Positions 35,174 to 44,690 of a stretch of 64,000 nt of DNA are shown in pieces. The translations under genes and the position numbers were made by a program. A model generated the notes under the pieces. The model was not told the origin of the DNA and ran no database searches. It saw only the letters and a list, made by a program, of their open reading frames with translations. The DNA lies in the NCBI RefSeq assembly GCF_000292525.1, contig NZ_AEYF01000048.1, positions 186,001-250,000 on the forward strand. The letters are read 5' to 3'. This stretch comes from Rhizobium sp. CCGE 510 (lineage in GTDB: Bacteria; Pseudomonadota; Alphaproteobacteria; Rhizobiales; Rhizobiaceae). The stretch's first letter is position 1; each line of letters opens with the position of its first letter.

Positions 35174-36592
35174 ATGCGCATCGATCATAGTCTCCACCAT
35201 TCCATCGTGATCGTCGGCGGCGGTTTTGCGGGGGCTTTGACGGCGCTCAACCTCCTCGATCGAACGGCAGTGCCGCTCGCCATCACCATCATTGAACGGC
35301 GCGAAGAGCTCGGTCGCGGCGTCGCTTACAGCACGACCGACCTCGTACATCTGGTCAACGGACCGGCGGACAATTTCTCGCTCTACGCCGACGATCCCGG
35401 GCATCTGTCGCGATGGCTGTCGGAAAAGGCCGAGGCCAACGGCTGGTTGCCGCCGGAGAATATCGGCTCGAGCAGTCCGCCGCGTTATCTCTATGGAACC
35501 TACGTGCGCGACGAGCTGAAGCGTGCCGTCGGCGAGGCCCGGTTCGGGTCCAGCCTGCACCATATTCGTGCCTCGGCGTCAACGTTGTCGTCCACCCCGC
35601 ATCGAATTCGGGTTTCGACGAGCGACGGCACGGTGGTCGAAGCGGACGAGGCGGTGCTGGCGCTCGGGGTTTTTGCCCCGGATGAGGCCCCGCATGGGAG
35701 CGCGATTGCCGGCCATCCGCGTTTTGCCGTCAATCCCTGGGATGCGGCGGCACTCGACAGGCTGCAGGACTGCGCGCAAATCCTGCTCATCGGCGCAAGC
35801 CTTTCGATGGTCGATGCCATCGCCAGCATGGAGGCAAGAGGCTTCCTTGGCCGCTACAAAGCGATATCGCGGCGCGGCCAGTTCGTCGAAGGCAGACGGG
35901 ATGTCGCGGCGGCACGAGACTTCCTCGCCGACAACCCGCTGCCCTCGACCGCCCGGTCTCTGCTTTCGCTTGTCAAGACCGAACGGCGTGCGATCGCGGC
36001 GAGCGGCGGCGATTGGCAAGGCCTGCCGCTTGCCATCCGCCCGCACATCCTGTCTCTCTGGCAAAAGGCGAGTGACCGGGAAAGGCTGCGTTTCACCCGC
36101 CACCTCCGGGCATTCTGGGATGTGACGGCGCACCGCTCCGCTCCCGAGAGCAACCGGATCGTCGAGACGGTTCTTTCGCAAGGCCGCCTGTCTCACGGCG
36201 TGGCGCGGCTCATCGATCTGACCGTCGACAGGAAAGGCATCGCCGCCCGGGTGAAAACGCGGGCCGGCACCGAAAGACAGGTGTTCGATGGCGTGATCGA
36301 TTGCCGCGGCCACCAGCTGCACGACTGGCGGCGCATCTCCGATCCGTTCATACGCCAGCTTCTCGCCGGCGGCGAGGTGCGTCCGCATTCCACCGGCTTC
36401 GGCATCGACGCCACGCCGGAGGGCGATCTCATCGATGACGAGGGACGTGTCCATCGCAACCTCAGCGCCATCGGCCATCCGCTGCGCGGCGTTGCCTGGG
36501 AGTCGAGTTCGATCACGGAGCAGCGAACGCAGGCGATCGCACTTGCCGATCGTATCCTGTTGAAATTCACGCCTGCCCGGGCCGCATCCTGA
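35174..36592 (+). CDS. FAD/NAD(P)-binding oxidoreductase (NAD_binding_9 type)
   Basis: 472 residues. The start is the ATG at 35174 after AAGGAG; a longer frame upstream overlaps the previous gene and is rejected. FAD motif IVIVGGGFAGALTALN (about 12-27), EERRE/GVAYSTTDLVHLVNG region, and second dinucleotide motif ILLIGASLSMVDAI (about 202-215). It resembles the protein at 5808 in order of motifs and in the distal DGVIDCRG and GVAWESS segments. Possible roles are oxidation of a substrate or reduction of flavin for the monooxygenases; neither is shown by the sequence. Last gene before a perfect bidirectional terminator. Confidence 0.75.
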   Translation: MRIDHSLHHSIVIVGGGFAGALTALNLLDRTAVPLAITIIERREELGRGVAYSTTDLVHLVNGPADNFSLYADDPGHLSRWLSEKAEANGWLPPENIGSSSPPRYLYGTYVRDELKRAVGEARFGSSLHHIRASASTLSSTPHRIRVSTSDGTVVEADEAVLALGVFAPDEAPHGSAIAGHPRFAVNPWDAAALDRLQDCAQILLIGASLSMVDAIASMEARGFLGRYKAISRRGQFVEGRRDVAAARDFLADNPLPSTARSLLSLVKTERRAIAASGGDWQGLPLAIRPHILSLWQKASDRERLRFTRHLRAFWDVTAHRSAPESNRIVETVLSQGRLSHGVARLIDLTVDRKGIAARVKTRAGTERQVFDGVIDCRGHQLHDWRRISDPFIRQLLAGGEVRPHSTGFGIDATPEGDLIDDEGRVHRNLSAIGHPLRGVAWESSSITEQRTQAIALADRILLKFTPARAAS

Positions 36593-36610
36593 CGGCGTCA
36601 TCCGGCACAC

Positions 36611-36648
36611 GATAAAAGGGGCGCATCTGCCGATGCGCCCCTTTTATC
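36611..36648. terminator. Bidirectional terminator
   Basis: A perfect 16-bp stem (36611-36626 with 36633-36648) with a 6-base loop. The stem carries AAAAGGGG on one side and CCCCTTTT on the other, so a T-run is made in both directions. It serves the convergent ends of the plus operon (FAD oxidoreductase) and the minus operon (binding protein at 36673). Confidence 0.9.
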
Positions 36649-36672
36649 TTGCAGGCGGCCGCTATTGCCCGC

Positions 36673-38292
36673 TCAGCCTTGCCCGTCCTTGATATAGAGC
36701 TCGGCGAAATTGGCCTGAACGCCCTCGGCGCCGATCGTATGGTTCTTCACCCGCTTGTTGAAGACCGTGACGTTCTCGAGTGCGATGAGGTTCACGACTG
36801 GAACCTCATCAGCAATGATCTTCTGGAAGGCATTGAATTCCTGCTTGCGCTTGTCGTCGTCGATTTCAACCGACGCCGCTTCCAGAAGACGATCAACCTC
36901 GGGATTGGCATAGTGGCTGGCATTGGAGAAGGGCAGGCCGAGTTTGAAATTCTTCGACCAATAGACGCGCTGCACGCCGAGCGTCGGATCGAACTGGTTG
37001 CCGAGATATTCGGCCGTTACGTCGAAGACGCGCTCCTTGTAGACTTTCTGGATGTAGGTCGAGAAGTCATAGGAATCGATCGTTCCGGCAATGCCGATGC
37101 GCGCCAGGTTCTGCTTCAGATATTCGATGACGCGTTTGAAACCGTCATTGTATGAATTATGGGTCAGCCGCAGCTTGAAGCGGATGCCGTCGGCACCGCG
37201 CTTGTAGCCGGCCTCGTCGAGCAGTTGTTCGGCAGCCTTGAGGTCGAAGGCATAGGGTTTGATCGATGGATCGTAATAGCGCGGCAGGAAGACGCTGATC
37301 GGTGTCGGAGAGATATGGCCGTAGCCATACCAGACGGTGTTCAGGATGACGTCGAGATCGATGGCGTGGGCAATCGCGCGTCTGACTTTGACGTCCTTCA
37401 GATACTCGTTGTCGAGATTGAAGATCAGCTGGGTCAGGTCACCCTTGGTTTCGTAGCCACGAGAATCGACGCTGATATTCGGCAATGCCTTTATCCGCTC
37501 GAGATCGCTGAGCGGTATCGGATTATCGCCGCCGATGTCGAACTCGCCGGTCTCGAATCCGGCCGCGCGCGCCGCGCCGTCCGGCACGAAACGGATGGCG
37601 ATCTGATCGAGATAGGGCTTGCCGGTGTCCCAGTAGTTGGGATTGCGCTCCAGGATGATATGCGAACCACGGACCCATTCCTTGAAGACGAAGGGACCGG
37701 TTCCGATCGGGGCGCTGCCGTTCGGATTGACCGGAACGTCGGCGATCGCGACATTGTCGTAGACATGCTTCGGCACGATCGGCGATTCCGCCGCATAGAG
37801 CGCCCGCAGCAGATAGGGTGCCGGCTTAGAAAGGCGGATGACGGCCGTCAGAGGATCCGGCGTCTCGACCTTCGTGACATTCGCAAAAGTTCCCCGACCT
37901 CGCGGATGAACCTGTTTCAGGAGCTCGATGGAATGGGCGACGTCGTCTGCAGTAAAAGGCTTGCCATCGTGCCATTTGACATTCGGGCGAAGTTTGAAGG
38001 TGTAGCTCAGCCCGTCATCGGCGATCGACCACTCCGTCGCCAGTTGCGGCTTCGGCGTCAGGTCGAAATCATAGGTCAGAAGCCCCTCGGTGATCTTGGG
38101 GCTGACCTTCTGGGTGCCGCCTGCCGTATGCGCCAGCGCAAGGATTGTCGGCGGCTCCGGCTCGACGATGAAATTGAGTGTTCCCCCGCTCTGCGGCGTC
38201 TCCTGGTTCGCTTTGGCGCCGAGGGATGGCAACAGTGTGCCGGCTGTCGACAACAGCAGCAATTGATTGAACCGGCGTCGATTGATGCTCAT
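36673..38292 (-). CDS. Dipeptide-type ABC substrate-binding protein, Tat signal
   Basis: 539 residues from the ATG at 38290-38292 (AAGGAATGG upstream); a longer frame runs into the next gene and is rejected. Signal MSINRRRFNQLLLLSTAG is twin-arginine, cut near AKA-NQE. SBP_bac_5 landmarks are GGTLNFIVEPEPPTI, YTFKLRPNVKWHDGKPFTAD, IGTGPFVFKEWVRGSHIILE and RNPNYWDTGKPYLD. No Met after the initiator and no Cys. It lies 20 bases after the paralogous binding-protein gene 38313-39920, so two different ligands may be delivered to one transporter. Confidence 0.92.
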   Translation of the reverse strand: MSINRRRFNQLLLLSTAGTLLPSLGAKANQETPQSGGTLNFIVEPEPPTILALAHTAGGTQKVSPKITEGLLTYDFDLTPKPQLATEWSIADDGLSYTFKLRPNVKWHDGKPFTADDVAHSIELLKQVHPRGRGTFANVTKVETPDPLTAVIRLSKPAPYLLRALYAAESPIVPKHVYDNVAIADVPVNPNGSAPIGTGPFVFKEWVRGSHIILERNPNYWDTGKPYLDQIAIRFVPDGAARAAGFETGEFDIGGDNPIPLSDLERIKALPNISVDSRGYETKGDLTQLIFNLDNEYLKDVKVRRAIAHAIDLDVILNTVWYGYGHISPTPISVFLPRYYDPSIKPYAFDLKAAEQLLDEAGYKRGADGIRFKLRLTHNSYNDGFKRVIEYLKQNLARIGIAGTIDSYDFSTYIQKVYKERVFDVTAEYLGNQFDPTLGVQRVYWSKNFKLGLPFSNASHYANPEVDRLLEAASVEIDDDKRKQEFNAFQKIIADEVPVVNLIALENVTVFNKRVKNHTIGAEGVQANFAELYIKDGQG

Positions 38293-38312
38293 CGGACCAT
38301 TCCTTGTCATCG

Positions 38313-39920
38313 TCAGGCGTTCTTGAGGATGTAGGCGGAGGAAAGGCTGCCGGAGAGGCCGTCTGCGACGACCGTATGGTCCTGCACCTTCTTGTTGAAG
38401 ATCGTCAGCTGCCGGAAGGAGACCAGCGTAATGTCCGGCAGGTCGCGGGCGATGATCACCTGCATGCGATTGAAGAGCTCGACGCGTTTGGCGCGGTCGT
38501 TCTCGACCGCCGCCTGTTCGAAGATCGCATCGATTTCCGGGTTGTTGTAGCCGGAGCCGTTGGAGAAGGGCACGCCCTTCTTGAAGTTCTTCGACCAGTA
38601 GAGGCGCTGGACGCCGATCGTCGGATCGAAGGTGTTGCCCATGCCGTTGGTGACAAAGGCGAAATCGCGATCCGTATAGACGCGTTTCAGCCATGTCGGC
38701 ACGTCCTGACCGCGCAGGTTGACCTTGACGCCGATTTTCGACAGCGCGTCACGCAGATAGTCGCCGATCCGCGTGTAGGTATCGCCGTAAGGCATGACGT
38801 CGTGCGGCGCCTCGAAACGAATGCCGTCGGCTCCTCGCGGGAAGCCAGCCTCGTCGAGAAGTTGTTCCGCTTTAGCGGGATCGTAGGCATAGACCGGCAC
38901 GTCGGGATTATAGAAGGCCTTGAGGAAGGGGCTGATCGGGCTTGGGGCCGGCACGGCGTAACCATAGAAGGCGATGTCGGCAATCTTCTGCCGGTCGATT
39001 GCGTGGGCGACCGCCTGGCGGACCTTGTCATGTTTGAAGTAGTCGTTGGCGAGGTTGAATTCGATGCGGTATACGGTCGGCGAATAGTCGTTGCCGCGGT
39101 CGTCGACGGCAAGCGTCGCCGACGCCTTCAGGCGATCGATTTCGCTGAGTGAGACCGGGGTGTCGGGCGCGATATCGACCTCACCTGTCTCCAGCGCCGC
39201 GAGCCTGGCGCTGGCATCGGGAATGAACTTGATGACGATGCGATCAAGATAGGGCTTGCTCTTGTCCCAGTAGTTAGGATTGCGATCGAGGATGATGTGG
39301 CTGCCGACGGCCCATTCCCGGAAGATGAACGGTCCGGTTCCGATCGGCGCGCGGCCGTTCGTATGGCCAGCAAGGTCTTTCGAACCGTCGTAGACATGTT
39401 TGGGAACGATCGGCGATTCGCTGGCCTGCAAGGCGCCGATCAGGTATGGCGCGGGTTTCGCAAGCCGGATGATCGCCGTATGGGGGTCGGGGGTCGCGAC
39501 CTCCTTCACGCTGGAGAAGGTGGCCCGACCGCGCGGATGGACCTCCTTGAGCGCCAGGATCGAAAAGGCCACGTCCTCGGACGTAAATTCCCTCCCGTCA
39601 TGCCACTTCACGCCCTCTCGCAACTTGAAACTATATTCCAACCCGTCGTCGCTGATATGCCATTCGGTGGCGAGCTGCGGGATCGGCTTGAAATCGAGAC
39701 CATAGGCGAGCAGGCCCTCGGTGACCTTGCCGCTGACGCGGGTCGTCGGCCCTGCCGTATGGGCAAGCGTCACGAGCGTCGGCGGCTCCGGCTGGACGAG
39801 AAGGTTGAGTGTCCCGCCCGCGACGGGTTCCGCGGCTTGCGCAAAACCCCGGAACGGCACGATGGCACTGAGTGCGCTCAAAGCGAGAATCTGATTAAGC
39901 TGACGCCTGCGTATGTCCAT
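38313..39920 (-). CDS. Dipeptide-type ABC substrate-binding protein, Tat signal
   Basis: 535 residues. Signal MDIRRRQLNQILALSALSAI is twin-arginine type with cleavage near AQA-AEP. Landmarks are GGTLNLLVQPEPPTLVT, YSFKLREGVKWHDGREFTSE, IGTGPFIFREWAVGSHIILD and RNPNYWDKSKPYLD. After the signal it has three Met and no Cys in over 500 residues. First gene of a two-gene operon of binding proteins without permeases, divergent from the LysR gene; a sulfur-region repeat sits in the shared promoter region. Confidence 0.92.
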   Translation of the reverse strand: MDIRRRQLNQILALSALSAIVPFRGFAQAAEPVAGGTLNLLVQPEPPTLVTLAHTAGPTTRVSGKVTEGLLAYGLDFKPIPQLATEWHISDDGLEYSFKLREGVKWHDGREFTSEDVAFSILALKEVHPRGRATFSSVKEVATPDPHTAIIRLAKPAPYLIGALQASESPIVPKHVYDGSKDLAGHTNGRAPIGTGPFIFREWAVGSHIILDRNPNYWDKSKPYLDRIVIKFIPDASARLAALETGEVDIAPDTPVSLSEIDRLKASATLAVDDRGNDYSPTVYRIEFNLANDYFKHDKVRQAVAHAIDRQKIADIAFYGYAVPAPSPISPFLKAFYNPDVPVYAYDPAKAEQLLDEAGFPRGADGIRFEAPHDVMPYGDTYTRIGDYLRDALSKIGVKVNLRGQDVPTWLKRVYTDRDFAFVTNGMGNTFDPTIGVQRLYWSKNFKKGVPFSNGSGYNNPEIDAIFEQAAVENDRAKRVELFNRMQVIIARDLPDITLVSFRQLTIFNKKVQDHTVVADGLSGSLSSAYILKNA

Positions 39921-40077
39921 CGATACCCCCTGATCCGGAACGAGCCCTTTCGGGCAATGCTGTGTCGGGGCGCATCATCGGGCGGGAAAAGCGGAATCGC
40001 GAAGAATGTTTTTCTGCCGGCGACCGAAAGAAAAGCTTGCGCTCACAGAGGATTCGCCGCCGCGCACGGAGCCTATA

Positions 40078-40096
40078 GTCTAGTAATTATATAGAC
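40078..40096. promoter_or_regulatory. Sulfur-region inverted repeat, copy 5
   Basis: GTCTAG-TAATTAT-ATAGAC, 19 bases with near-perfect arms, followed by AATTT as in copy 2. It is 158 bases before the binding-protein gene (minus strand) and 53 bases before the LysR gene (plus strand), so it could control either or both. Confidence 0.55.
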
Positions 40097-40149
40097 AATT
40101 TGCAGGTTTTAGTTTTTGCGTCTCAGTCGAGCGGCCAGGGAAGAAGAAA

Positions 40150-41232
40150 ATGTCCCCGTACGCGAGCCTCACGCAAAGCATGTGCTCGTCTAGGTCGGGC
40201 TGTTTGTGGTGCAATCGCCTCATGAACACGTCCGTCCAACCCCGCAAGACAGTCATCCAGCCGACGCTCGCGCGGCTGCCGCCGCTGACTTCGCTGCGCG
40301 CTTTCGTTGCGACGGCGCGGCATCTGAATTTCATCCGCGCAGCCGAAGAGCTGCATGTCACCTCAGCCGCCGTCGGCCAGCAGATCCGGTTGCTGGAGGA
40401 TTATCTCGGCCAGGCGCTGTTTCACCGCGCGCGCGGCCAGCTGCAGCTGACGCCGGCGGGCCTGGCATTGGTGCCTGGCCTCACCGCGGCCTTCGACACC
40501 GTGCTGTCGGCGATGACGCAATTCGTGACGAGCGACCACGAACAGCCGATCCGTGTGTCCGTCGCTCCTTCCTTCGCCAGCAAATGGCTGATCCCACGGC
40601 TCGATGCGTTGCGTCGCGCAGCGCCGGGCCTGCAAATCCTCGTCGATGCTTCGACACAGCTGACCGATCTCGATGCCGGCGATGCGGACTGCGTCATCCG
40701 CTACGGCAGCGGCGCCTATTCTGGGCTCGCCGTCGATTATCTCCTGTCCGAAGCGGTGCTGCCAGTCTGCAGTCCCGAATTCGCCGACCGCCACGGGCTC
40801 TGGAAAGGTGCGGAAGCGATCGAGGGCGTGCCGTTGCTGCACGAGGAGGGCGCCGAACACGACCACTCCTGCCCCGATTGGCACAGCTGGCTGCGCGCGG
40901 AGGGACTTTCCTATCAACCGTCGCAGGGCGGCTTTCACCTCAATCAATCCTCGCTCGTGCTCGATGCGGCAATGGCAGGGCAGGGGCTCGGCCTTGGCAA
41001 GATCAGGCTTGCGGAGGCCGAAATCAGGTCCGGCCGGTTGGTCAGTCCCTTCGGCGGGGCGCAGCCAGTGAGCTTTTCCTATTTCTTCGCGACAACGCAG
41101 CACAAGGCGCGGTTGATGCGCGTCGACCTGTTTCGTAACTGGCTGCTTGCCGAAGCGCGCGCCTCGCAGACGATCGATGCAATCGCGATGCGCAGCATCC
41201 GTCCGGCCCTCGGCTTGATCGCGGCCGAATAG
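40150..41232 (+). CDS. LysR-family transcriptional regulator (GcvA-like)
   Basis: 360 residues from the ATG at 40150, preceded by GGGAAGAAGA; a later ATG at 40222 has no site but would give a more usual LysR length. The winged helix is at about 38-97 (PPLTSLRAFVATARHLNFIR, AAEELHVTSAAVGQQIRLLE), then a type-2 periplasmic-like effector domain with the GcvA-type start of VAPSFASKWLIPRLDALRR. GcvA-like regulators respond to small molecules. As the only LysR regulator in the sulfur region, it is a candidate reader of the local repeat, but TCTA-N9-TAGA is not the classic T-N11-A box, so this is inference. Confidence 0.85.
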   Translation: MSPYASLTQSMCSSRSGCLWCNRLMNTSVQPRKTVIQPTLARLPPLTSLRAFVATARHLNFIRAAEELHVTSAAVGQQIRLLEDYLGQALFHRARGQLQLTPAGLALVPGLTAAFDTVLSAMTQFVTSDHEQPIRVSVAPSFASKWLIPRLDALRRAAPGLQILVDASTQLTDLDAGDADCVIRYGSGAYSGLAVDYLLSEAVLPVCSPEFADRHGLWKGAEAIEGVPLLHEEGAEHDHSCPDWHSWLRAEGLSYQPSQGGFHLNQSSLVLDAAMAGQGLGLGKIRLAEAEIRSGRLVSPFGGAQPVSFSYFFATTQHKARLMRVDLFRNWLLAEARASQTIDAIAMRSIRPALGLIAAE

Positions 41233-41263
41233 GAACCTGCGTCAAGCCGGGGCCGATCGGTCT

Positions 41264-42112
41264 TCACTTCAGTTTGAAGCCAAGCCTGCGCGTGACCTCT
41301 CCGAGGACATGACGGCCCTTGAGAGATTCGACGGTGCCGATGCGGCTCAGCACCTGATCGGTCCAGTCGATCGATGGCATCGCCTGCTCGCTCTGGAAGC
41401 TGCGCAGCACCCAGTTATAGTCGGCAAGATCATCCTGCCGCAGTTCCGGGCGATAGGTCTCGCGATGCAGGACAGTGCTCTGGGCCAAGCGCGGCTTTAC
41501 CCCTGCCGGCACCGCCGGATCGGGAAAGCCGACCGTCAGGCCGAACACGGGGAAGACGCCGTCCGGCAGGCCAAGCTCACGGGCGACGGTTTCCGGATCG
41601 TTGCGGATTGCACCGATGTAGCATGTCCCGAGCCCGAGCGATTCAAGGGCAACGACGGCATTTTGCGCGGCAAGGGCCGCGTCAATGACGCCGAGAAGAA
41701 AGCTCTCGATATAGTCGAGGCCTTCTGCAGTTGAGCCGCGCTCCGTCGCAATCGCGCGTGGCCGGGCAAGATCCGCCAGCCAGATGAGCAGGAGCGGCGC
41801 CTGTGCGACCTGCCGCTGATTGCCGGCAACGGCATTCAATCGGCTGCGGCGGCCCTCATCCTCGACGGCGACCACGCTCCAGGCCTGCAGGTTGGATGAA
41901 CTCGGCGCCGACTGGGCGGCGGCAATTGCAAGCTCGACCGCTTCGTGTGGCACCGGGGTGGGCAGATATTGACGCACGCTCCGATGGCTGAGGATCGTAT
42001 CGACAGTCTCGTTCCAGCGTCCCTCGAGGCGCTGGTCATTGCGATAACGCTCGCCAGCAAGCTGCTTCAGGCGATCGCTCTCATTTGGCTTGGTCGCTGC
42101 GGAAGGGGCCAT
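41264..42112 (-). CDS. NfsA/Frp-type nitroreductase family flavoprotein
   Basis: 282 residues from the ATG at 42110-42112, which has AAGGAG five bases upstream. FMN-binding segments: HRSVRQYLPTPVPHEAVELA (about 44-63, phosphate-binding Arg and Ser), AQSAPSSSNLQAWSVVAVED and GLGTCYIGAIRNDPETVARE. The family uses NAD(P)H to reduce FMN or nitro compounds. As the last gene of an operon with two DszC-like and two DszA-like flavoproteins it is the natural candidate for the FMN reductase that feeds them (DszD-like role). That is inference from position. Confidence 0.83.
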   Translation of the reverse strand: MAPSAATKPNESDRLKQLAGERYRNDQRLEGRWNETVDTILSHRSVRQYLPTPVPHEAVELAIAAAQSAPSSSNLQAWSVVAVEDEGRRSRLNAVAGNQRQVAQAPLLLIWLADLARPRAIATERGSTAEGLDYIESFLLGVIDAALAAQNAVVALESLGLGTCYIGAIRNDPETVARELGLPDGVFPVFGLTVGFPDPAVPAGVKPRLAQSTVLHRETYRPELRQDDLADYNWVLRSFQSEQAMPSIDWTDQVLSRIGTVESLKGRHVLGEVTRRLGFKLK

Positions 42113-42134
42113 CACGTTCTCCTTGTTGATCTCG

Positions 42135-43460
42135 TCATTGCGCCGCTGCGGCATAAGGGTTGGCCGGGCGGGCGAGACCAAGGTGTTTCCGCAAGGTCCT
42201 GCCGGTGTATTGCCGCCGGAAAAGGCCGCGTTGACGCAGGATCGGCACGACCTCGTCGACGAAGACTTCCAGGCCATGGGGCAGCACATCCGGCATGAGA
42301 TTGAAGCCGTCGGCGGCCCCGGCACTGAACCACCGCTCGATATCGTCGGCGACATCCCTAGGCGTGCCGACGATGGTGCGATGGCCGGTGCCGCCGTTGA
42401 GCGCCCGGATCAGACCCCGCGCGGTCAGGCGCTCGCGCCGCGCAAGCGCCAGTGTGGCGCGGAAGAAGGTATGGCCACCATCCGGTGGAAGCGGAATATC
42501 ATCCGGCAGCGGCGCATCGAGATCGAGGCCTTTTGGATCGAGCTGCAGCACCCCTGCAAGCCGCGACAGGCTGTATTCCAGCGGGATCAGTTCGCGGAGC
42601 TCCTCTTGACGGCGACGCGCCTCGGCCTCGGTGCTGGCGATGATCGTCGCAAGCCCCGCCAGGACCAGGAGACTGTCCGGCGAACGTCCGAAGCTGCCGG
42701 CGCGCCGTCTGAGGTCGGCTGCGTACTCAAGCGCTTCCTCGAAGGACTGCGAGGCGGAAAAAACCGCCTCCGCATGTTCGGCAGCAAGTTCTCTTCCGTC
42801 ATCGGAGCCGCCGGCCTGGACGAGAACCGGATGGCCCTGCGGGGGGCGCGGGATGTTGTGCGGCCCATACACGGAAAAGTGCTTTCCGCGATGGGCGATC
42901 GCATGCACTTTTGCCGGATCGACAAAACGCCCCGTCGCTGCGTCGCCGACAAAAGCATCCTCTTCCCAGCTGTCCCAGAGGGCCTTGACGATTTCGGTGA
43001 ATTCGCCGGCGCGCTCATAACGGCTGCTATGGGCGACCGGTTTTTCCAGTCCGAAATTGCGGCTCTGAGACAGGTCCGCGCTGGTGACGATGTTCCACCC
43101 CGCCCGGCCCCCGCTTGCGTGATCGAGCGTCGCGAACCGGCGCGCGAGATTGTAAGGTTCGTTGTATGTCGTCGACGCCGTGGCGATCAGACCGATCCGC
43201 TCCGTATGGGCCGCGACCAGAGCCAGCACGATGGTCGGCTCCAGCGACGTCAATGGCCGGAAGTCCACCCGATCCGAGATCGCCGCCTGGTCGGCGAGGA
43301 AGACGGCGTCGAAGGTGCCTCTCTCGGCGATCCTGGCGACGTTGATGTAGTGGTTGACGTCGAACGAAGCGCGGGGATCGCTGCCCTCCATGCGCCAGGC
43401 CGCGGGAGAAAAACCGGAATGCAGGATGTTGATGTTGAGATGAAGCTCGCGCGGGCTCAT
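42135..43460 (-). CDS. NtaA/SnaA/DszA-type FMNH2-dependent monooxygenase
   Basis: 441 residues from the ATG at 43458-43460, overlapping the stop of the upstream ACAD-type gene by three bases or more. Landmarks are FLADQAAISD (about 55-64), IATASTTYNEPYNLARRFAT, DHASGGRAGWNIVTSADLSQ, GHPVLVQAGGSDDGRELAAE and HRTIVGTPRDVADDIERWF. Family members act on aminopolycarboxylates, sulfones and thioether-linked compounds with reduced FMN. After the start it has only two or three Met and no Cys. The immediate ACAD neighbour suggests the DszC-then-DszA order of the 4S pathway. Confidence 0.9.
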   Translation of the reverse strand: MSPRELHLNINILHSGFSPAAWRMEGSDPRASFDVNHYINVARIAERGTFDAVFLADQAAISDRVDFRPLTSLEPTIVLALVAAHTERIGLIATASTTYNEPYNLARRFATLDHASGGRAGWNIVTSADLSQSRNFGLEKPVAHSSRYERAGEFTEIVKALWDSWEEDAFVGDAATGRFVDPAKVHAIAHRGKHFSVYGPHNIPRPPQGHPVLVQAGGSDDGRELAAEHAEAVFSASQSFEEALEYAADLRRRAGSFGRSPDSLLVLAGLATIIASTEAEARRRQEELRELIPLEYSLSRLAGVLQLDPKGLDLDAPLPDDIPLPPDGGHTFFRATLALARRERLTARGLIRALNGGTGHRTIVGTPRDVADDIERWFSAGAADGFNLMPDVLPHGLEVFVDEVVPILRQRGLFRRQYTGRTLRKHLGLARPANPYAAAAQ

Positions 43461-44677
43461 TGAAAGATCCCGGGCTCGGGATAGTCGCCTGTCAGGAACC
43501 ATGACCCGACATTGCGGGTCTTATACTCTGCCGGATTGTGCAGCGTGTGAATGCGGACGTTGCGCCAGAAACGATCGAGACCGTAGGGGCGAACCGCTGA
43601 CCGCGCTCCCATGACCTCGAAAATCTCGCTGGTCACTTCGAGCGCGACGCGACCGGCAAGGACGTTCGCCGAGGCGACGGCGATCGCGGCGGTTCCGCGG
43701 TCCGCATCCGTCAGGTCCTGTCCTTTTTCATAGACCGCGTCGACCGCCGTCAGGGCGCGGTCGGCGAGCGCGGTCGCCGCCTGGACCTTGATCCAGAGCT
43801 CGCCATACTGGCGCTTGATCCAGGGATCGTCCTGATGACGCTCGACACCGGAAAAAATCCAGGGGCGAGACTTGGTGACGCTATAGTCCCGCGCGGCGAT
43901 AAGCGCTCCCTGGGCGCTGCCGATGAAAACATTCAACAGCACGCTCTGTTGCTGCAGCGGCGCAAGCAGGGCGATCGGATCCCGCGGCCGCTCGGGCACG
44001 ATCTCATCGGCGTGGATTTTCACATCCTTGTAGACGACCCGGCCGCTGCCCGTCTGCCTCTGCCCGATGCCATCCCAGTCGTCGGCGACGGTGATACCTT
44101 CGCGGGTCGGCGGAATATGCGCGATGCTGCGCGCGTTGGTCTCTTCGTCCTCCCAGGCGACCAGCAGATAATCGGCCACATGTGAGCCAGAGGTGAACGG
44201 CCTGAACCCATTGAGGACAACCCCATCCCGTTCACGCCGCCCGAAGAGACTTTTCGAAAAGCTGTTGCTGGTATTGCCCCAGAACCAGCTTCCGGCCGCC
44301 GAGCGACGAAGAAGATCGCGGGCGTGAGCGTCCGGTCCGGAGTTGATCGCATTTTGCAGCGGACTGAAATGGTATCCGAACAGATGCCCGAGCGATCCGT
44401 CGACCTTGGCGAACTCGCGAACGATCCGCATCGCTGTCGAGTAACGTTCGCCGATGCCGCCGAATTCCTCGGGGATCAGCAGGTTGACCAGCCCGCTTTC
44501 CTTCAGCAGCCGGATCTGCTCTTCCGGCCGGCCGCCGGCTTGATCTCGCTCGATCGCATCCCGGGCGAAAATATCGCGCAGCTCTGTTGCCTTGGCGATA
44601 TTGGGGTTCGTTCTATCCGGCTCGAAAAGTTCAGGCGAATGCACGGGCTGCTCGAAACCGGCGGGTTTTACGGTCAT
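43457..44677 (-). CDS. DszC/SfnB-like ACAD-fold flavin monooxygenase
   Basis: 406 residues. The DszC-type signatures are visible: LFGYHFSPLQNAI (about 97-109), WFWGNTSNSFSKSLFG, WDGIGQRQTGSGRVVYKDVK and, near the C-terminus, FEVMGARSA with RNVRIHTLHNPAEYK. In DszC this fold uses FMNH2 and O2 to oxidise a thioether to a sulfone. True acyl-CoA dehydrogenase catalytic Glu motifs are not seen. It overlaps the LLM gene downstream and follows the DUF3088 gene by 13 bases. The protein has very few Met and no Cys. Confidence 0.85.
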   Translation of the reverse strand: MTVKPAGFEQPVHSPELFEPDRTNPNIAKATELRDIFARDAIERDQAGGRPEEQIRLLKESGLVNLLIPEEFGGIGERYSTAMRIVREFAKVDGSLGHLFGYHFSPLQNAINSGPDAHARDLLRRSAAGSWFWGNTSNSFSKSLFGRRERDGVVLNGFRPFTSGSHVADYLLVAWEDEETNARSIAHIPPTREGITVADDWDGIGQRQTGSGRVVYKDVKIHADEIVPERPRDPIALLAPLQQQSVLLNVFIGSAQGALIAARDYSVTKSRPWIFSGVERHQDDPWIKRQYGELWIKVQAATALADRALTAVDAVYEKGQDLTDADRGTAAIAVASANVLAGRVALEVTSEIFEVMGARSAVRPYGLDRFWRNVRIHTLHNPAEYKTRNVGSWFLTGDYPEPGIFQ

Positions 44678-44690
44678 GGCTGGTCACTCC

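Noticed and set aside
37159..38334. 391-codon open frame on the plus strand
   Set aside because: Antisense shadow of the binding protein at 36673-38292.
36673..39920. Long near-repeat between the two adjacent binding-protein genes
   Set aside because: The similarity is at protein level between paralogues and is not a repeat element; no CRISPR-like array or tandem repeat was seen anywhere in the window.
42090..43463. 457-codon open frame on the plus strand
   Set aside because: Antisense shadow of the NtaA/DszA-type gene at 42135-43460, whose motifs are unambiguous.
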